Source: JASLEW01 sp963732005 (GTDB taxonomy: Bacteria > Acidobacteriota > Thermoanaerobaculia > Multivoradales > UBA5704). Taken from it: a stretch of 64,000 bases of DNA. A program made the position numbers and the translations under genes. The notes beneath the pieces are model-generated. The model did no database searches. It was not told the origin of the DNA and saw only the letters and a program-made list of their open reading frames with translations. Shown here one piece after another: positions 25,962 to 35,239 of this stretch (its first letter is position 1; every line of letters begins with the position of its first letter). Where the stretch lies: NCBI GenBank assembly GCA_963732005.1, contig CAVSXT010000005.1:1550001-1614000 (forward strand), read 5' to 3'.

Positions 25962-28900
25962 TGAGCGGCGCTGCCGAACTGCGAACGTATAGCCGGCCAG
26001 GCTCGGTGGTGTTTCGGAAGACCAACGAGCGATTCGGTGGTCTGTCCAACATGGCTTCCGGCTTTCCGCTGGCGGTCAACGGGATTCGGATTCTGACGTC
26101 CGAGGCTCTTTACCAGGCGTGCCGGTTTCCACACAAACCGGAGGTCCAGAGGCTGGTCATACAGCAGGTCAGTCCCATGACTGCAAAGATGAAGAGCAAG
26201 CTCCACCGAAAGGACACGAGGCCCGATTGGGCCAAGGTCCGCGTCAGCATCATGCGTTGGTGCCTTCGGGTCAAACTCGCCCAAAACTGGCAGAAGTACA
26301 GCGAGCTGCTACTAGCTACGGGCGACCGACCGATTGTCGAGGAGTCGCCGAAGGACGATTTCTGGGGCGCGAAGGCAGCGACGGAGGAAACGCTGGTTGG
26401 GATGAACGTACTTGGTAGGCTTCAGATGGAGCTGCGTGAGGAACTACTAAGCCCGACGGCAGCTTTCCTAAAGCGGGTGGAGCCACCCCCTGTTCCGCAG
26501 TTCCTTCTGTACGGCAAACCAATGAGTATCGTAGATTGGTGTGGGGGCGCGCGGACCGATCCGGAGCTTTTCGACGAGCTGAGCTTCGTCGGTGCTGAAC
26601 ATAACGGAACGATTCATCCCATTGGCGGTTACGATAGCCGGGTGCAGATTGACGAGCCTCGCGAAGAACGGGCGGAGCCTACAGCCAGAGATGAAACCAG
26701 GGGTGACGGCGTGATTCCGAAGACATGCAAGCGCCTGGCCGAGGTGGACTTCCCAATCGCCGAGGTGTCCAAACACTCCGTGCGGGAGAAAGGCCGGCCT
26801 CAGGGTCATCCATCGAGAATGCACCTATGGTGGGCGCGCCGCCCACTCGGCGCTTGCCGCTCGATGCTCTTGGCGATCCTCCTCCCCGACCCCTGCGACC
26901 GGCACTGCCCCGCGGAATTTAAGAGCGCCGCACGCCAAGCGCTACATGGACTTCCCTTCAATACCGGCAAGACCGATGCCGACCTCCGCCGCGCAATCCT
27001 GGGCTTCATCGGCGAGATCGCCAACTGGGACCGTGCCAGCCAAATAACGTGGGTTGAGGCTGCACGGGCTCTCGTACGCGGAGCGCATGGCGACGCTTCG
27101 CCGCTTGTTGTAGATCCCTTCGCAGGCGGTGGGTCGATCCCCCTTGAGGCGCTGCGACTGGGCTGTGACACTTTTGCGTCGGATTTGAATCCTGTCGCCT
27201 GTTTCATCCTGAAAGTGTTGCTCGAGGAGATACCACGCCGCGGGCCCAAATTCGCGGACGAGCTTCGCCGCGCGGCCAACGAGGTCGGGGCTGCTGCCGA
27301 GAAAGGGCTTGCAGAGTTCTACCCGCCAGATCCCGACGGCTCACGCCCCATCGCATATCTATGGGCTCGCACGATTCGCTGTGAAGCTCCACGCTGTGGG
27401 GCCGAGATTCCGCTCGTGCGCTCATTCCTGCTCTGCAAGAAGGCCAGTCGTCGCCGGATGCTCTCGCCGAGAGTCGTGCGGCCCCGAGGCGAACCTCCGC
27501 GCGTCGATTTCGAGATGGTGACGCCAGGCCGCGACGACAATGTCCTACGTCATACAGTCACTCGTGCCAAGGCAACATGCCTAGCCTGCGGCGCCGTGGT
27601 TCCGCCGGACCGCGTTCGCACCCAGCTTATCGAGCAACGCGGCGGAGCAGACGTGATGTTCGACGGAGAGGGTCGCCGCACAGGGGGAGCGAGACTGCTC
27701 GCAGCTGTAACTCTCCTACCGGGCGGTGTGGGCCGCCAGTACCGGCTTCCCAGCGATCGAGACTACGAGCCGGTGTGGAAAGCGCAACAGGCAGTCGTGC
27801 GGCTGGAGGCCAAGGCTTGCGACAGCGGCGTAAGCGCCGTACCGAATGAGCCGTTGCCGCCGGTTGGCACGCTCGGATTCCGTGTTCAGCGGTACGGCAT
27901 GGTGACATGGGGCGATTTGTTTTCTTCGAGGCAGAAGATAGCGCTCACCACGATCGGGCAGGCAATCAAGACGGATGGCCATTTTACCTTGGCGCTCGCA
28001 CTCGGTAGGCTTGCTGACTTGGCTTCTTCCGGGTGTCTTTGGCATAAGGCGAATGAGTGTCCGGATCCCGTTCTAAAAACCGGTCGGGTTAAGCCATTTT
28101 GGGATTTTGCCGAGGGCGTCCCGACCTCGGAATCCAGTGGGGGTTTCCAAGTCTGTGTCGAAAAGCTTGTCGGGGGTATGGTGGCCGCCAATGTCACAAG
28201 AGTGGCTGGTGACGTAGCATTGGCGGCCGCCCAGCGGTCACCTCTTGGAGACGAGGCCGGCGACGTCTGGTTTACCGATCCGCCTTACTACGATGCCTTT
28301 GCCTACGCCGATCTCTCTGATTTCTTCTTCGTTTGGCTGAAGCGTACACTTCCCGAGGCGCTACTTTCTCGCGATCCATACAACACTCGGAATCCTCTTA
28401 CACCGAAGGATCCCGAGGCTGTCCAGGACGAGACAAAGCAGGTCGACGGCAGGCCGAAAGATCGCGGTTTCTTTGAACAGACCATGGCCAGTGCCTTCGC
28501 TGAGGGCCGCCGAGTGCTGCGCGACGATGGCGTGGGATGCGTCGTCTTCGCCCACAAGACGACGGAAGGCTGGGAAGCGCTGCTGTCGGGGATGATTCGA
28601 AGCGGCTGGGTAATTACGGGATCGTGGCCGATAGCGACCGAGATGCCTACGCGCCTGCGTGCCCGTGACTCTGCAGCGCTTGCTACGAGCGTGCACTTAG
28701 TCTGCCGCCCGCGCCCCGACGATGCACCGGTTGGCGACTGGGCTGACGTGCTGCGCGTGCTGCCCAAGCGCGTCGATGACTGGATGGAGCGCCTGCAAGG
28801 GGAAGGGATTCGAGGCGCCGACCTAGTCTTCGCCTGCATCGGCCCCGCGCTTGAGATCTTCAGCCGCTACGCGAGGGTCGAGACCGCAGAGGGACGCGAG

Positions 28901-29698
28901 GTCGCGCTCGCCAAATACCTTGAGAAGGTCTGGGAAGTGGTTGGCCGCAGCGCCCTCACCCAGGTGCTCGGCACCGCCGATGCCAAAGCCCGCAATGGCG
29001 CCGCGGGTGCCATAGAGGAAGATGCGCGACTCACGGCGCTCTTCCTCTGGACGCTCCAGAGCACGAACGCCGATGTGGTCGAAGGCGCAGGCACCGAGGG
29101 CGAGGAGGAGGAAGGCTTAGACGAAGCTGAGGACGAAGAGGGCTCCTCCCGCGGCAAGGCCAAGGGCTTCACGCTGGTGTACGACGTCGTACGCCGCTTC
29201 GCGCAGCCGCTGGGCATCGAACTTCCCAAGTGGGAAGGCCGCGTGATCGAGACGAAGAAGGGAGCTGTGCGCCTGCTGCCCATCGCTGAACGCGCGAGAC
29301 AGCTGTTCGGCGAGGAGGGCGCGCAGGCCGTCGCCGCGCGGCTCGAGCAGGAGGCGACGACGACCAACCCATTGCAGGGCATCCTGTTTCCCGATCTGCG
29401 GCCTGACGCTGCGACCACGATCCGAGGGCGGGGCCGGGACCGTGGAAAGCGCGCCGGTCTCAAGGTGTCGGATGAGAGCCTGGCCGCCGCCCGCGAAGCG
29501 ACAACCCTCGACCGGATCCACGCGGCAATGCTCCTTCAGGCCGGTGGCCGCACCAATGCGCTGCGCGCGCTGCTCAAGTCCGAGCCGGAGCGCAGCCCCG
29601 ATTTCCTGCGCCTCGCGAACGCCCTCTCCGCCCTCTATCCGAAGGGGAGTGAAGAGAAGCGCCTCGTCGACGCCATGCTGCTGGCTGCCCCAAGGTGA
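25961..29698 (+). CDS. NADAR domain fused to a DUF1156 adenine-specific DNA methyltransferase
   Basis: Protein of 1245 residues. Residues ~18-165 are a NADAR (YbiA-like) domain: RFGGLSNM, LTSEALYQACRF with Glu48, IVEESPKDDFWGAK, and MNVLGRLQMELRE. A linker of ~85 residues follows. From residue 251 the sequence is a DUF1156/COG1743-type methylase: RLAEVDFPIAEVSKHSVREK, SRMHLWWARRPLGACRSMLL, motif I DPFAGGG at 385-391, motif IV DPPYYDAFAYADLS at 773, and a large C-terminal domain. Such methylases modify host adenines in DISARM-like systems. An in-frame GTG at 26711 (VIPKTCKRL) lies exactly at the domain border and may be the original methylase start. NADAR domains act as N-glycosidases on riboflavin intermediates or ADP-ribosylated guanine. 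Confidence 0.85.
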   Translation: MSGAAELRTYSRPGSVVFRKTNERFGGLSNMASGFPLAVNGIRILTSEALYQACRFPHKPEVQRLVIQQVSPMTAKMKSKLHRKDTRPDWAKVRVSIMRWCLRVKLAQNWQKYSELLLATGDRPIVEESPKDDFWGAKAATEETLVGMNVLGRLQMELREELLSPTAAFLKRVEPPPVPQFLLYGKPMSIVDWCGGARTDPELFDELSFVGAEHNGTIHPIGGYDSRVQIDEPREERAEPTARDETRGDGVIPKTCKRLAEVDFPIAEVSKHSVREKGRPQGHPSRMHLWWARRPLGACRSMLLAILLPDPCDRHCPAEFKSAARQALHGLPFNTGKTDADLRRAILGFIGEIANWDRASQITWVEAARALVRGAHGDASPLVVDPFAGGGSIPLEALRLGCDTFASDLNPVACFILKVLLEEIPRRGPKFADELRRAANEVGAAAEKGLAEFYPPDPDGSRPIAYLWARTIRCEAPRCGAEIPLVRSFLLCKKASRRRMLSPRVVRPRGEPPRVDFEMVTPGRDDNVLRHTVTRAKATCLACGAVVPPDRVRTQLIEQRGGADVMFDGEGRRTGGARLLAAVTLLPGGVGRQYRLPSDRDYEPVWKAQQAVVRLEAKACDSGVSAVPNEPLPPVGTLGFRVQRYGMVTWGDLFSSRQKIALTTIGQAIKTDGHFTLALALGRLADLASSGCLWHKANECPDPVLKTGRVKPFWDFAEGVPTSESSGGFQVCVEKLVGGMVAANVTRVAGDVALAAAQRSPLGDEAGDVWFTDPPYYDAFAYADLSDFFFVWLKRTLPEALLSRDPYNTRNPLTPKDPEAVQDETKQVDGRPKDRGFFEQTMASAFAEGRRVLRDDGVGCVVFAHKTTEGWEALLSGMIRSGWVITGSWPIATEMPTRLRARDSAALATSVHLVCRPRPDDAPVGDWADVLRVLPKRVDDWMERLQGEGIRGADLVFACIGPALEIFSRYARVETAEGREVALAKYLEKVWEVVGRSALTQVLGTADAKARNGAAGAIEEDARLTALFLWTLQSTNADVVEGAGTEGEEEEGLDEAEDEEGSSRGKAKGFTLVYDVVRRFAQPLGIELPKWEGRVIETKKGAVRLLPIAERARQLFGEEGAQAVAARLEQEATTTNPLQGILFPDLRPDAATTIRGRGRDRGKRAGLKVSDESLAAAREATTLDRIHAAMLLQAGGRTNALRALLKSEPERSPDFLRLANALSALYPKGSEEKRLVDAMLLAAPR

Positions 29699-30897
29699 AC
29701 GACATGGAACCGACCATCAAGCGACTGACTCTGAAGCGGTTTCGCAGCATTCCCTCCGAGAGCATCACCTTCGACAACCCGACAGTCTTCGTCGGCCGCA
29801 ACGGCTCGGGTAAGAGCAATGTCGTTAGCGTCTTCTCGTTCCTCGCCGAGGCGATGGCTGCACCGCTTCAGGCAGTATTCGATAAAGCTGGCGGCATTTC
29901 CGCCGTCCGCAACCGCTCCTCGGGCACGAGCTACCCGCCGAATCTCGGTTTGCGGGTGGATTTCGGCCGGCTAAACGGAAGGGCAGGTTCCGGCTCCTAC
30001 GCGTTCGAGGTCAGGGCGCTGCCCAACTACGGGTTTTCCGTCGTCCGCGAGCAATGCTCGGTCAGCGGCGAGGCGGGAGCTCGCTGGTGGTTCGATCGGG
30101 TGGGCACGGCGTTCAACTCGAATGTGAATGGGATGAGACCCTCGCTCGACGCGGCTTCCCTCAGCCTGCCGCTGGTTGGCGGCGAAGCGAAGTTTGCGCC
30201 GGTGTTGCGCACGCTTGCCGCCATGCGGGTGTATGCCATTGAACCGGGGAAGCTGAGCCAGATGCAGGAGCCGGACAGCGGCACGAGTCTCAAGCCCGAC
30301 GGCAGCAACGTCACAAGCGTGCTCAAGGAGATCGAGCGCCAATCAGAAGTTGATTTCCAACGCATCTCCGAGATTCTCGCGACCATCGTGCCTAACACGA
30401 CACGAGTGCAGGTGAAGAAGCACGGCAAGAACCTATCGCTCGAGTTCACCCAGGAATGGGGTGACCAGAAGCGCCTGAAGTTCGAGGGCTTCAGCATGTC
30501 TGACGGCACGCTGCGGGCAATCGGACTGCTGGCCGCGGTGTTCCAGCGACCTGTGCCTTCGCTGATCGCCGTCGAAGAACCCGAGGCGACGATACACCCC
30601 GGCGCCCTGGAGTCGGTTCTCGATCTGCTGCGACACGCTGCGAAGCACATGCAGGTCGTGATCACCACGCACAGCCCCGAGCTGCTTGACGCGAAATGGA
30701 TCACGGACCGCCACTTGCGAATTGTGGAGTGGACGGAGGGGGCGACGCGGGTCGCGCCTGTTTCGGAACCCACGCGCCAGGCGCTTCGTAACCACCTGAT
30801 GGGTGCAGGCGAGCTGCTGCGGTCTAACGCACTCGATCCAGCACCGCTCTTCGAGGATCAGCTGGAGCAGCGCAATCTCTTTGAGGACCTCGCGTGA
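29695..30897 (+). CDS. AAA ATPase, OLD/AAA_21 type
   Basis: Protein of 400 residues with an SMC-like ATPase head: N-terminal LTLKRFRSIPSESITFDNP, Walker A GRNGSGKSN with Lys40, the signature/Walker B region FSMSDGTLRAIGLLAAVF then LIAVEEPEATIHPGALES, and the switch VITTHSPELLDA. This is the family that, with a TOPRIM partner, forms OLD-, PARIS- or Gabija-like effectors. The next gene is such a partner. GTG start at 29695 overlaps the methylase stop (GTGA); ATG at 29704 is an alternative. Confidence 0.85.
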   Translation: MNDMEPTIKRLTLKRFRSIPSESITFDNPTVFVGRNGSGKSNVVSVFSFLAEAMAAPLQAVFDKAGGISAVRNRSSGTSYPPNLGLRVDFGRLNGRAGSGSYAFEVRALPNYGFSVVREQCSVSGEAGARWWFDRVGTAFNSNVNGMRPSLDAASLSLPLVGGEAKFAPVLRTLAAMRVYAIEPGKLSQMQEPDSGTSLKPDGSNVTSVLKEIERQSEVDFQRISEILATIVPNTTRVQVKKHGKNLSLEFTQEWGDQKRLKFEGFSMSDGTLRAIGLLAAVFQRPVPSLIAVEEPEATIHPGALESVLDLLRHAAKHMQVVITTHSPELLDAKWITDRHLRIVEWTEGATRVAPVSEPTRQALRNHLMGAGELLRSNALDPAPLFEDQLEQRNLFEDLA

Positions 30898-31517
30898 TCA
30901 TCCAGCCGATCGTCGAGGGACAGGGCGAGGTGGCTGCCGTGCCGGTGCTGCTGCGCCGATTGCGGGACGAGGCGCAGTGCTGGGGACTCGAGGTCGGAAA
31001 GCCGCACCGCAAGCGGCGCTCGCAGCTGGTGCAGAAGGATTCGCTGCAGAGTGCGGTGCGGGTCGCGGCGCTGCGCGACGATTGCGCCGGGATCCTTGTC
31101 CTTCTCGACTCCGATGACGACTGCCCGAAGGAGCTCGCGCCGAATCTCGAGCAATGGGCCCGAGAAGCAGCGGGCGGGAAGCCCTGCGTGGTGGTGATTG
31201 CGAACCGCGAATACGAGGCGTGGTTTCTCGCCAGTATCGAAGCGCTGCGCGGCAGGGCTGGCATTCTGCCTGACGCGGCCTCGCACCCGCAGCCCGAGGC
31301 GCCTCGCGATGCCAAAGGCGAGCTGGAACGGCGCATGCTCAGCAGCGCGAGCTACTCTCCCACGGTCGACCAAGCGGCGTTGACGGCGCATCTCGACCTC
31401 GAGAACGCGTACCGGCGCTGCCGCAGCTTCCGCAAGCTCGTGAGCGCCTTCGGTGGGCTTGCCGCAGCTGCGGGAGTGGCCCCCGCGGTGTGGCCGCCCG
31501 CGGCGTGGGTGTCCTGA
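30894..31517 (+). CDS. DUF4276 protein, TOPRIM-like partner of the AAA ATPase
   Basis: Protein of 207 residues. The start IIQPIVEGQGEVAAVPVLL has the Glu of the TOPRIM-like fold (VEGQGE), followed later by GILVLLDSDDDCP with the D-x-D acidic pair and by VVIANREYEAWFLAS. DUF4276 proteins are regularly coded next to AAA_15/21 ATPases. They are thought to be nuclease-like or nucleotide-binding effectors, by analogy with OLD and PARIS. GTG start overlaps the ATPase stop (GTGA), so the pair is coupled. Confidence 0.8.
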   Translation: MIIQPIVEGQGEVAAVPVLLRRLRDEAQCWGLEVGKPHRKRRSQLVQKDSLQSAVRVAALRDDCAGILVLLDSDDDCPKELAPNLEQWAREAAGGKPCVVVIANREYEAWFLASIEALRGRAGILPDAASHPQPEAPRDAKGELERRMLSSASYSPTVDQAALTAHLDLENAYRRCRSFRKLVSAFGGLAAAAGVAPAVWPPAAWVS

Positions 31518-31518
31518 A

Positions 31519-32469
31519 ATGAGCCGCGCGGTCTGGCAGATCTCGGGAGGCCCGTCGTCGCGCACGTATGCCGAGATCCTGCTCAAGCACGGTGTCGCGC
31601 TGATCGGACCAGGAGACGCCGGGCCGTGGACGCCCGAGCGCGACGACGATGAGTTCGACGGGGGCTTCGTGCGGCGCTTCGCAACCGACGTCTCAGCCGG
31701 CGACGTGTTCCTGCTGCGCACCGGGATGGCGACGATCGCCGCTGTCGGGCTGGTGGCAAGCGACTACCTGTACTTGAACGCTTTCGACGATGTCAACGGC
31801 TGGGATCTCCAACATGCCCGCCGCGTGCGCTGGTGCCGGCTTCCAGGGGAGCACACCTTCCGGAGCGCGGTCTTCGGCGCCAATCCGCCGCGCTGCTCGC
31901 GAGTGTGGACGACGGAGATCCTGGACTTCGCGGGCCGATTCCTCCACTCGCCTCCAAACCGCTGGCAGGCCGCACCGCTGCCGGAGCTGCCCGGCGAGGA
32001 TCCGCCGCTCGATGAGCTGCCCGATCCCCTGGTCGGCATCGTAGCCCAGGCCGCCGATCTCGTCCCGCTGCTTCAAGACCGGCAGGCATTCGGCGAGCAT
32101 CCGAGCGAGGACGAGCTGATCGCACACTTCGTCGTGCCCTTCCTGCGTGCGCTCGGTTGGGCGCCAGAGCGGATTGCCGTCCAGTGGCGATGCATCGACG
32201 TGGCACTGTTCCGCGCCTTGCCCCGCACGCCTGAGAATTGCCATCTCGTGATCGAGGCGAAGCGCCTGGGCGCGGGCGTGGAGGGTGCCCTGGATCAGGC
32301 CAAGGGATACGTCGAGGCGCTTGGTGTTTCCCGCGACGTGATCGTCACCGACGGCATCCGTTACCGGATGTACGCCGCAGCGAGCGGCTTCGAGCCCGTG
32401 GCGTACGCGAACCTGGCGCGGCTGAAACGACCGGCAGCTGAGCTGTTCGCACGAGTGCAGAGACCATAG
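31519..32469 (+). CDS. Putative PD-(D/E)xK nuclease-like protein with N-terminal sensor-like domain
   Basis: Protein of 316 residues. Residues ~1-160 resemble an EVE/restriction-sensor-like domain (VWQISGGPSSRTYAEILLK, DVFLLRTGMATIAAVGLVA), which often reads modified bases or NMP ligands; this assignment is tentative. From ~190 a type I R-subunit N-terminal-like part follows: FVVPFLRALGWAPERIAVQW, Asp227 in CIDVALF, then VIEAKRLGAGVEGALDQAKG with Glu246-x-Lys248. That is the D-(E)-x-K layout of the restriction-endonuclease fold. It starts two bases after the DUF4276 stop. No partner specificity subunit is present. Confidence 0.6.
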   Translation: MSRAVWQISGGPSSRTYAEILLKHGVALIGPGDAGPWTPERDDDEFDGGFVRRFATDVSAGDVFLLRTGMATIAAVGLVASDYLYLNAFDDVNGWDLQHARRVRWCRLPGEHTFRSAVFGANPPRCSRVWTTEILDFAGRFLHSPPNRWQAAPLPELPGEDPPLDELPDPLVGIVAQAADLVPLLQDRQAFGEHPSEDELIAHFVVPFLRALGWAPERIAVQWRCIDVALFRALPRTPENCHLVIEAKRLGAGVEGALDQAKGYVEALGVSRDVIVTDGIRYRMYAAASGFEPVAYANLARLKRPAAELFARVQRP

Positions 32470-32479
32470 GAGGATCGGC

Positions 32480-35239
32480 ATGGAGCCCTGGTACAAGGTC
32501 GCCACACCGCGCAAGGAAGTCCGCGAAGGCCGCTCGTTCAATCCGGACGAGTTCGCCATCGCTCTCGAGCAAGTCGTGGCCGGGACTGCGCCGGAGGACT
32601 ATCGAGATCCGGTTCAGTTCTTTGCCCGGAACTGCTTCACGCGGGCGCTGCGCGAGCACGCCGGCATGGTGCTGCGCCGGCTTTCGGGGAAGACCGAGAA
32701 CACCGCGCCGGTCCTCACGCTGATCACCCAGTTCGGCGGTGGCAAGACGCACACGCTGACCGCGCTCTACCACCTGGCCAAGAGCGGCGACAAGGCGGAA
32801 GGGCTCGCCGGCGTCGCCGACCTGTTGCGGGAGGCTGGTCTCTCTGCAGTTCCGGAAGCACGGGTCGCCGTCTTCGTGGGCAACGCGTGGGATCCACAGG
32901 CTGGCCGCGAGACACCGTGGATCGACATCGCGCGTCAGCTTGCGGGCGACAAGGGTCTCGAAGCGCTCGGTCCCGCCGCGCGGACCACGCCGCCAGGGAC
33001 CGACGCGATCGCGCGAGTGTTCCACGCGGCCGGTGCGCCGGTGCTCCTGCTTTTCGACGAGGTGCTCAACTTCCTCAACCGCCACCGCGGGAGCGCCGAG
33101 CCGTTTCACGCTTTCATCCAGAATCTGACGGTCGCTACCACCGGCACCACACATGGTGCCGCGGTGATCAGCCTGCCGCGAAGTCAGGTCGAAATGACCC
33201 CGTGGGACCAAGAGTGGCAGGACAGGATCTCGAAGGTCGTGCGGCGGGTCGCCAAGGACCTGATTGCCAACGACGAGACCGAGATCAGCGAGGTCATACG
33301 GCGGCGGCTCTTCGAGGACCTGGGAAGCGAGAAGATCCGGAAGCACGCGGCCAAAGTCTTCGGCGACTGGTGTTTCGAGAGGCGGGCGCAGCTCCCGCCG
33401 GAGTGGACGGCGGTGGACTCGGCCGCGACCGACGCCAAGGCGCGCGAGTTTCTGCAACGCCGCTTTGAGGCCTGCTACCCTTTCCATCCTGCGACTCTGT
33501 CGGTCTTTCAGCGCAAGTGGCAGGCGCTACCGCAGTACCAGCAGACGCGAGGCACCCTGGCGATGCTGGCGCAGTGGATCGCGATAGCCTCGGCCGAGAG
33601 CTTCAAGAAGGCGCGCACCGAACCGCTCATCACGCTGGGATCGGCGCCGCTTGCCGAACCCGGCTTTCGGAGCGTGGTCCTGGGTCAGCTCGGTGAATCG
33701 CGCCTGGTTGCCGCGATCGACACGGATCTCGCGGGCGAGCAAGCGCATAGCAAGGCGCTCGACGCGGACACCAAGGGTCCCCTGCGCGAGATCCATCGGC
33801 GCGTCGGCGCTGCCATCCTCTTCGAATCGTCGGGCGGGCAGAGCGACAAGGCGGCGCACCTGCCTGAGCTCCGCTTCGCCCTCGGCGCGCCCGACCTGGA
33901 CACGACGTCGATCGACAACGCTGCCTTCGCGCTGGAGGACCGGTCCTACTTCATCCGCAAAGTAGGCTCGGACGGCTTCCGCATCGGCTATCAACCAACG
34001 ATGAAGAAGGTGGTGAGTGACCGGCGCGCGTCGCTCGACGAGGAGACAGAGGTCAAGCCGGCGCTGCGCCAGCTCGTCGAGGACGAGTTTCGACGCGGGA
34101 AGAGCGTCCCCGTCGAAACCTTCCCGAGCGATGGGGCGGAGGTCCCGGACACGCCAAGACTCACGCTCGTGGTGGCCGATCCCGAGATGGAGTGGTCCGG
34201 TGGCGGGTTGCTGCGAGCGCAGATCGCCGACTGGACTCGCTTGCGGGGCAAGTCGCCGCGGCTCTACCCGGGCGCGCTCGTCTGGTGTCTCAAGAAGCCT
34301 GGGCGCGAGCTGCGCCAGAAGATCGAGCTGTGGCTGGCGTGGAAGCGGGTGGGGCGGGAGATCGCCGAGGGAACGCTCGGTGGCGAGTTCGACCGGAGCG
34401 ACCGAGCGGAGCTGCAGTCGAAGGTCAAGGACTCGGAAGAGGCCGCCAAGGATGAGGTCTGGGGCGACTATCGCTTCGCAGTCGTGGCCGACAGCCAGGG
34501 AGCGGACGGCCTAAAGGTGATCGACCTGGGTGCGGGGCACTCATCAAGCGGCGAAACTCTTTGCGGGAGGGTGATCGGCGCGCTCAAGTCCGAGGCGCTT
34601 CTCAACGAATCGGTGGGCGCCGGCTACATCGAGCGCAACTGGCCTCCCGCGTTCAAGGAGTCCGGGGCGTGGCCGCTCGCGAGTCTGCGGCAGAGCTTCC
34701 TCGACGGCTCGCTCACTCGCCTCGTCGATCCAGACGCCATCCTGCGCGGCAAGATCGTGGAGTTTGTCAGCCGCGGTGACTTTGGGCTGGCCTCCGGCGG
34801 CCAGCCCGACGGGACCTACGAGCGGGTATGGTTTCAGGAACTCATGGCTCCCGATGAAGTTGCCTTCGAGGCGGGCGTGTTCTTGCTGAGCAAGGTTGCA
34901 GCGGAAGCGATCAAGACTGGTTTGCCCCCCCGTCCTGCCACGGCTCCCGGTCCCCAGCCAGCGCCTGAGACCGTTCCGATATCGGTGGATCCCGTGCCGG
35001 TGCCTGAAGCGGCACTAGGTCTGCAGACGAGAAGCCTGCGACTGGTCGGCAACGTCCCCCCGGAGGTCTGGAACCGTCTCGGGACCAAGGTTCTCCCGAA
35101 GCTCCGGTCCGGGGTTGACCTCAGGCTCGGCCTCGATTTCTCGGTGACGGTCACGGCCGATCGCGCAGCGAGTCTGGCGTCGGAGCTTCGCCTGCTACTG
35201 CAAGAGCTGGGGTTGGGTGACGCGATGCGGGTTGAGTAG
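32480..35239 (+). CDS. DUF499 family AAA ATPase (putative defence)
   Basis: Protein of 919 residues. The N-terminus MEPWYKVATPRKEVREGRSF and FNPDEFAIALEQVV are typical of DUF499/COG1483. Walker A lies in LITQFGGGKTHTLTAL (Lys89) and the Walker B region in PVLLLFDEVLNFLNRH. A winged-helix/helical middle and a C-terminal domain with a Pro-rich linker (RPATAPGPQPAPETVP) follow. DUF499 ATPases are found almost only with DUF1156 methylases and SNF2 helicases in predicted anti-phage loci. AGGAGG lies before the ATG. It is the last gene of the operon; the next coding unit is an ISL3 element. Confidence 0.88.
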   Translation: MEPWYKVATPRKEVREGRSFNPDEFAIALEQVVAGTAPEDYRDPVQFFARNCFTRALREHAGMVLRRLSGKTENTAPVLTLITQFGGGKTHTLTALYHLAKSGDKAEGLAGVADLLREAGLSAVPEARVAVFVGNAWDPQAGRETPWIDIARQLAGDKGLEALGPAARTTPPGTDAIARVFHAAGAPVLLLFDEVLNFLNRHRGSAEPFHAFIQNLTVATTGTTHGAAVISLPRSQVEMTPWDQEWQDRISKVVRRVAKDLIANDETEISEVIRRRLFEDLGSEKIRKHAAKVFGDWCFERRAQLPPEWTAVDSAATDAKAREFLQRRFEACYPFHPATLSVFQRKWQALPQYQQTRGTLAMLAQWIAIASAESFKKARTEPLITLGSAPLAEPGFRSVVLGQLGESRLVAAIDTDLAGEQAHSKALDADTKGPLREIHRRVGAAILFESSGGQSDKAAHLPELRFALGAPDLDTTSIDNAAFALEDRSYFIRKVGSDGFRIGYQPTMKKVVSDRRASLDEETEVKPALRQLVEDEFRRGKSVPVETFPSDGAEVPDTPRLTLVVADPEMEWSGGGLLRAQIADWTRLRGKSPRLYPGALVWCLKKPGRELRQKIELWLAWKRVGREIAEGTLGGEFDRSDRAELQSKVKDSEEAAKDEVWGDYRFAVVADSQGADGLKVIDLGAGHSSSGETLCGRVIGALKSEALLNESVGAGYIERNWPPAFKESGAWPLASLRQSFLDGSLTRLVDPDAILRGKIVEFVSRGDFGLASGGQPDGTYERVWFQELMAPDEVAFEAGVFLLSKVAAEAIKTGLPPRPATAPGPQPAPETVPISVDPVPVPEAALGLQTRSLRLVGNVPPEVWNRLGTKVLPKLRSGVDLRLGLDFSVTVTADRAASLASELRLLLQELGLGDAMRVE

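Noticed and set aside
21434..35239. Calling the operon DISARM or BREX
   Set aside because: drmA, drmB and drmC, and pglZ, brxC and brxL homologues, are missing; only the helicase and methylase types are shared.
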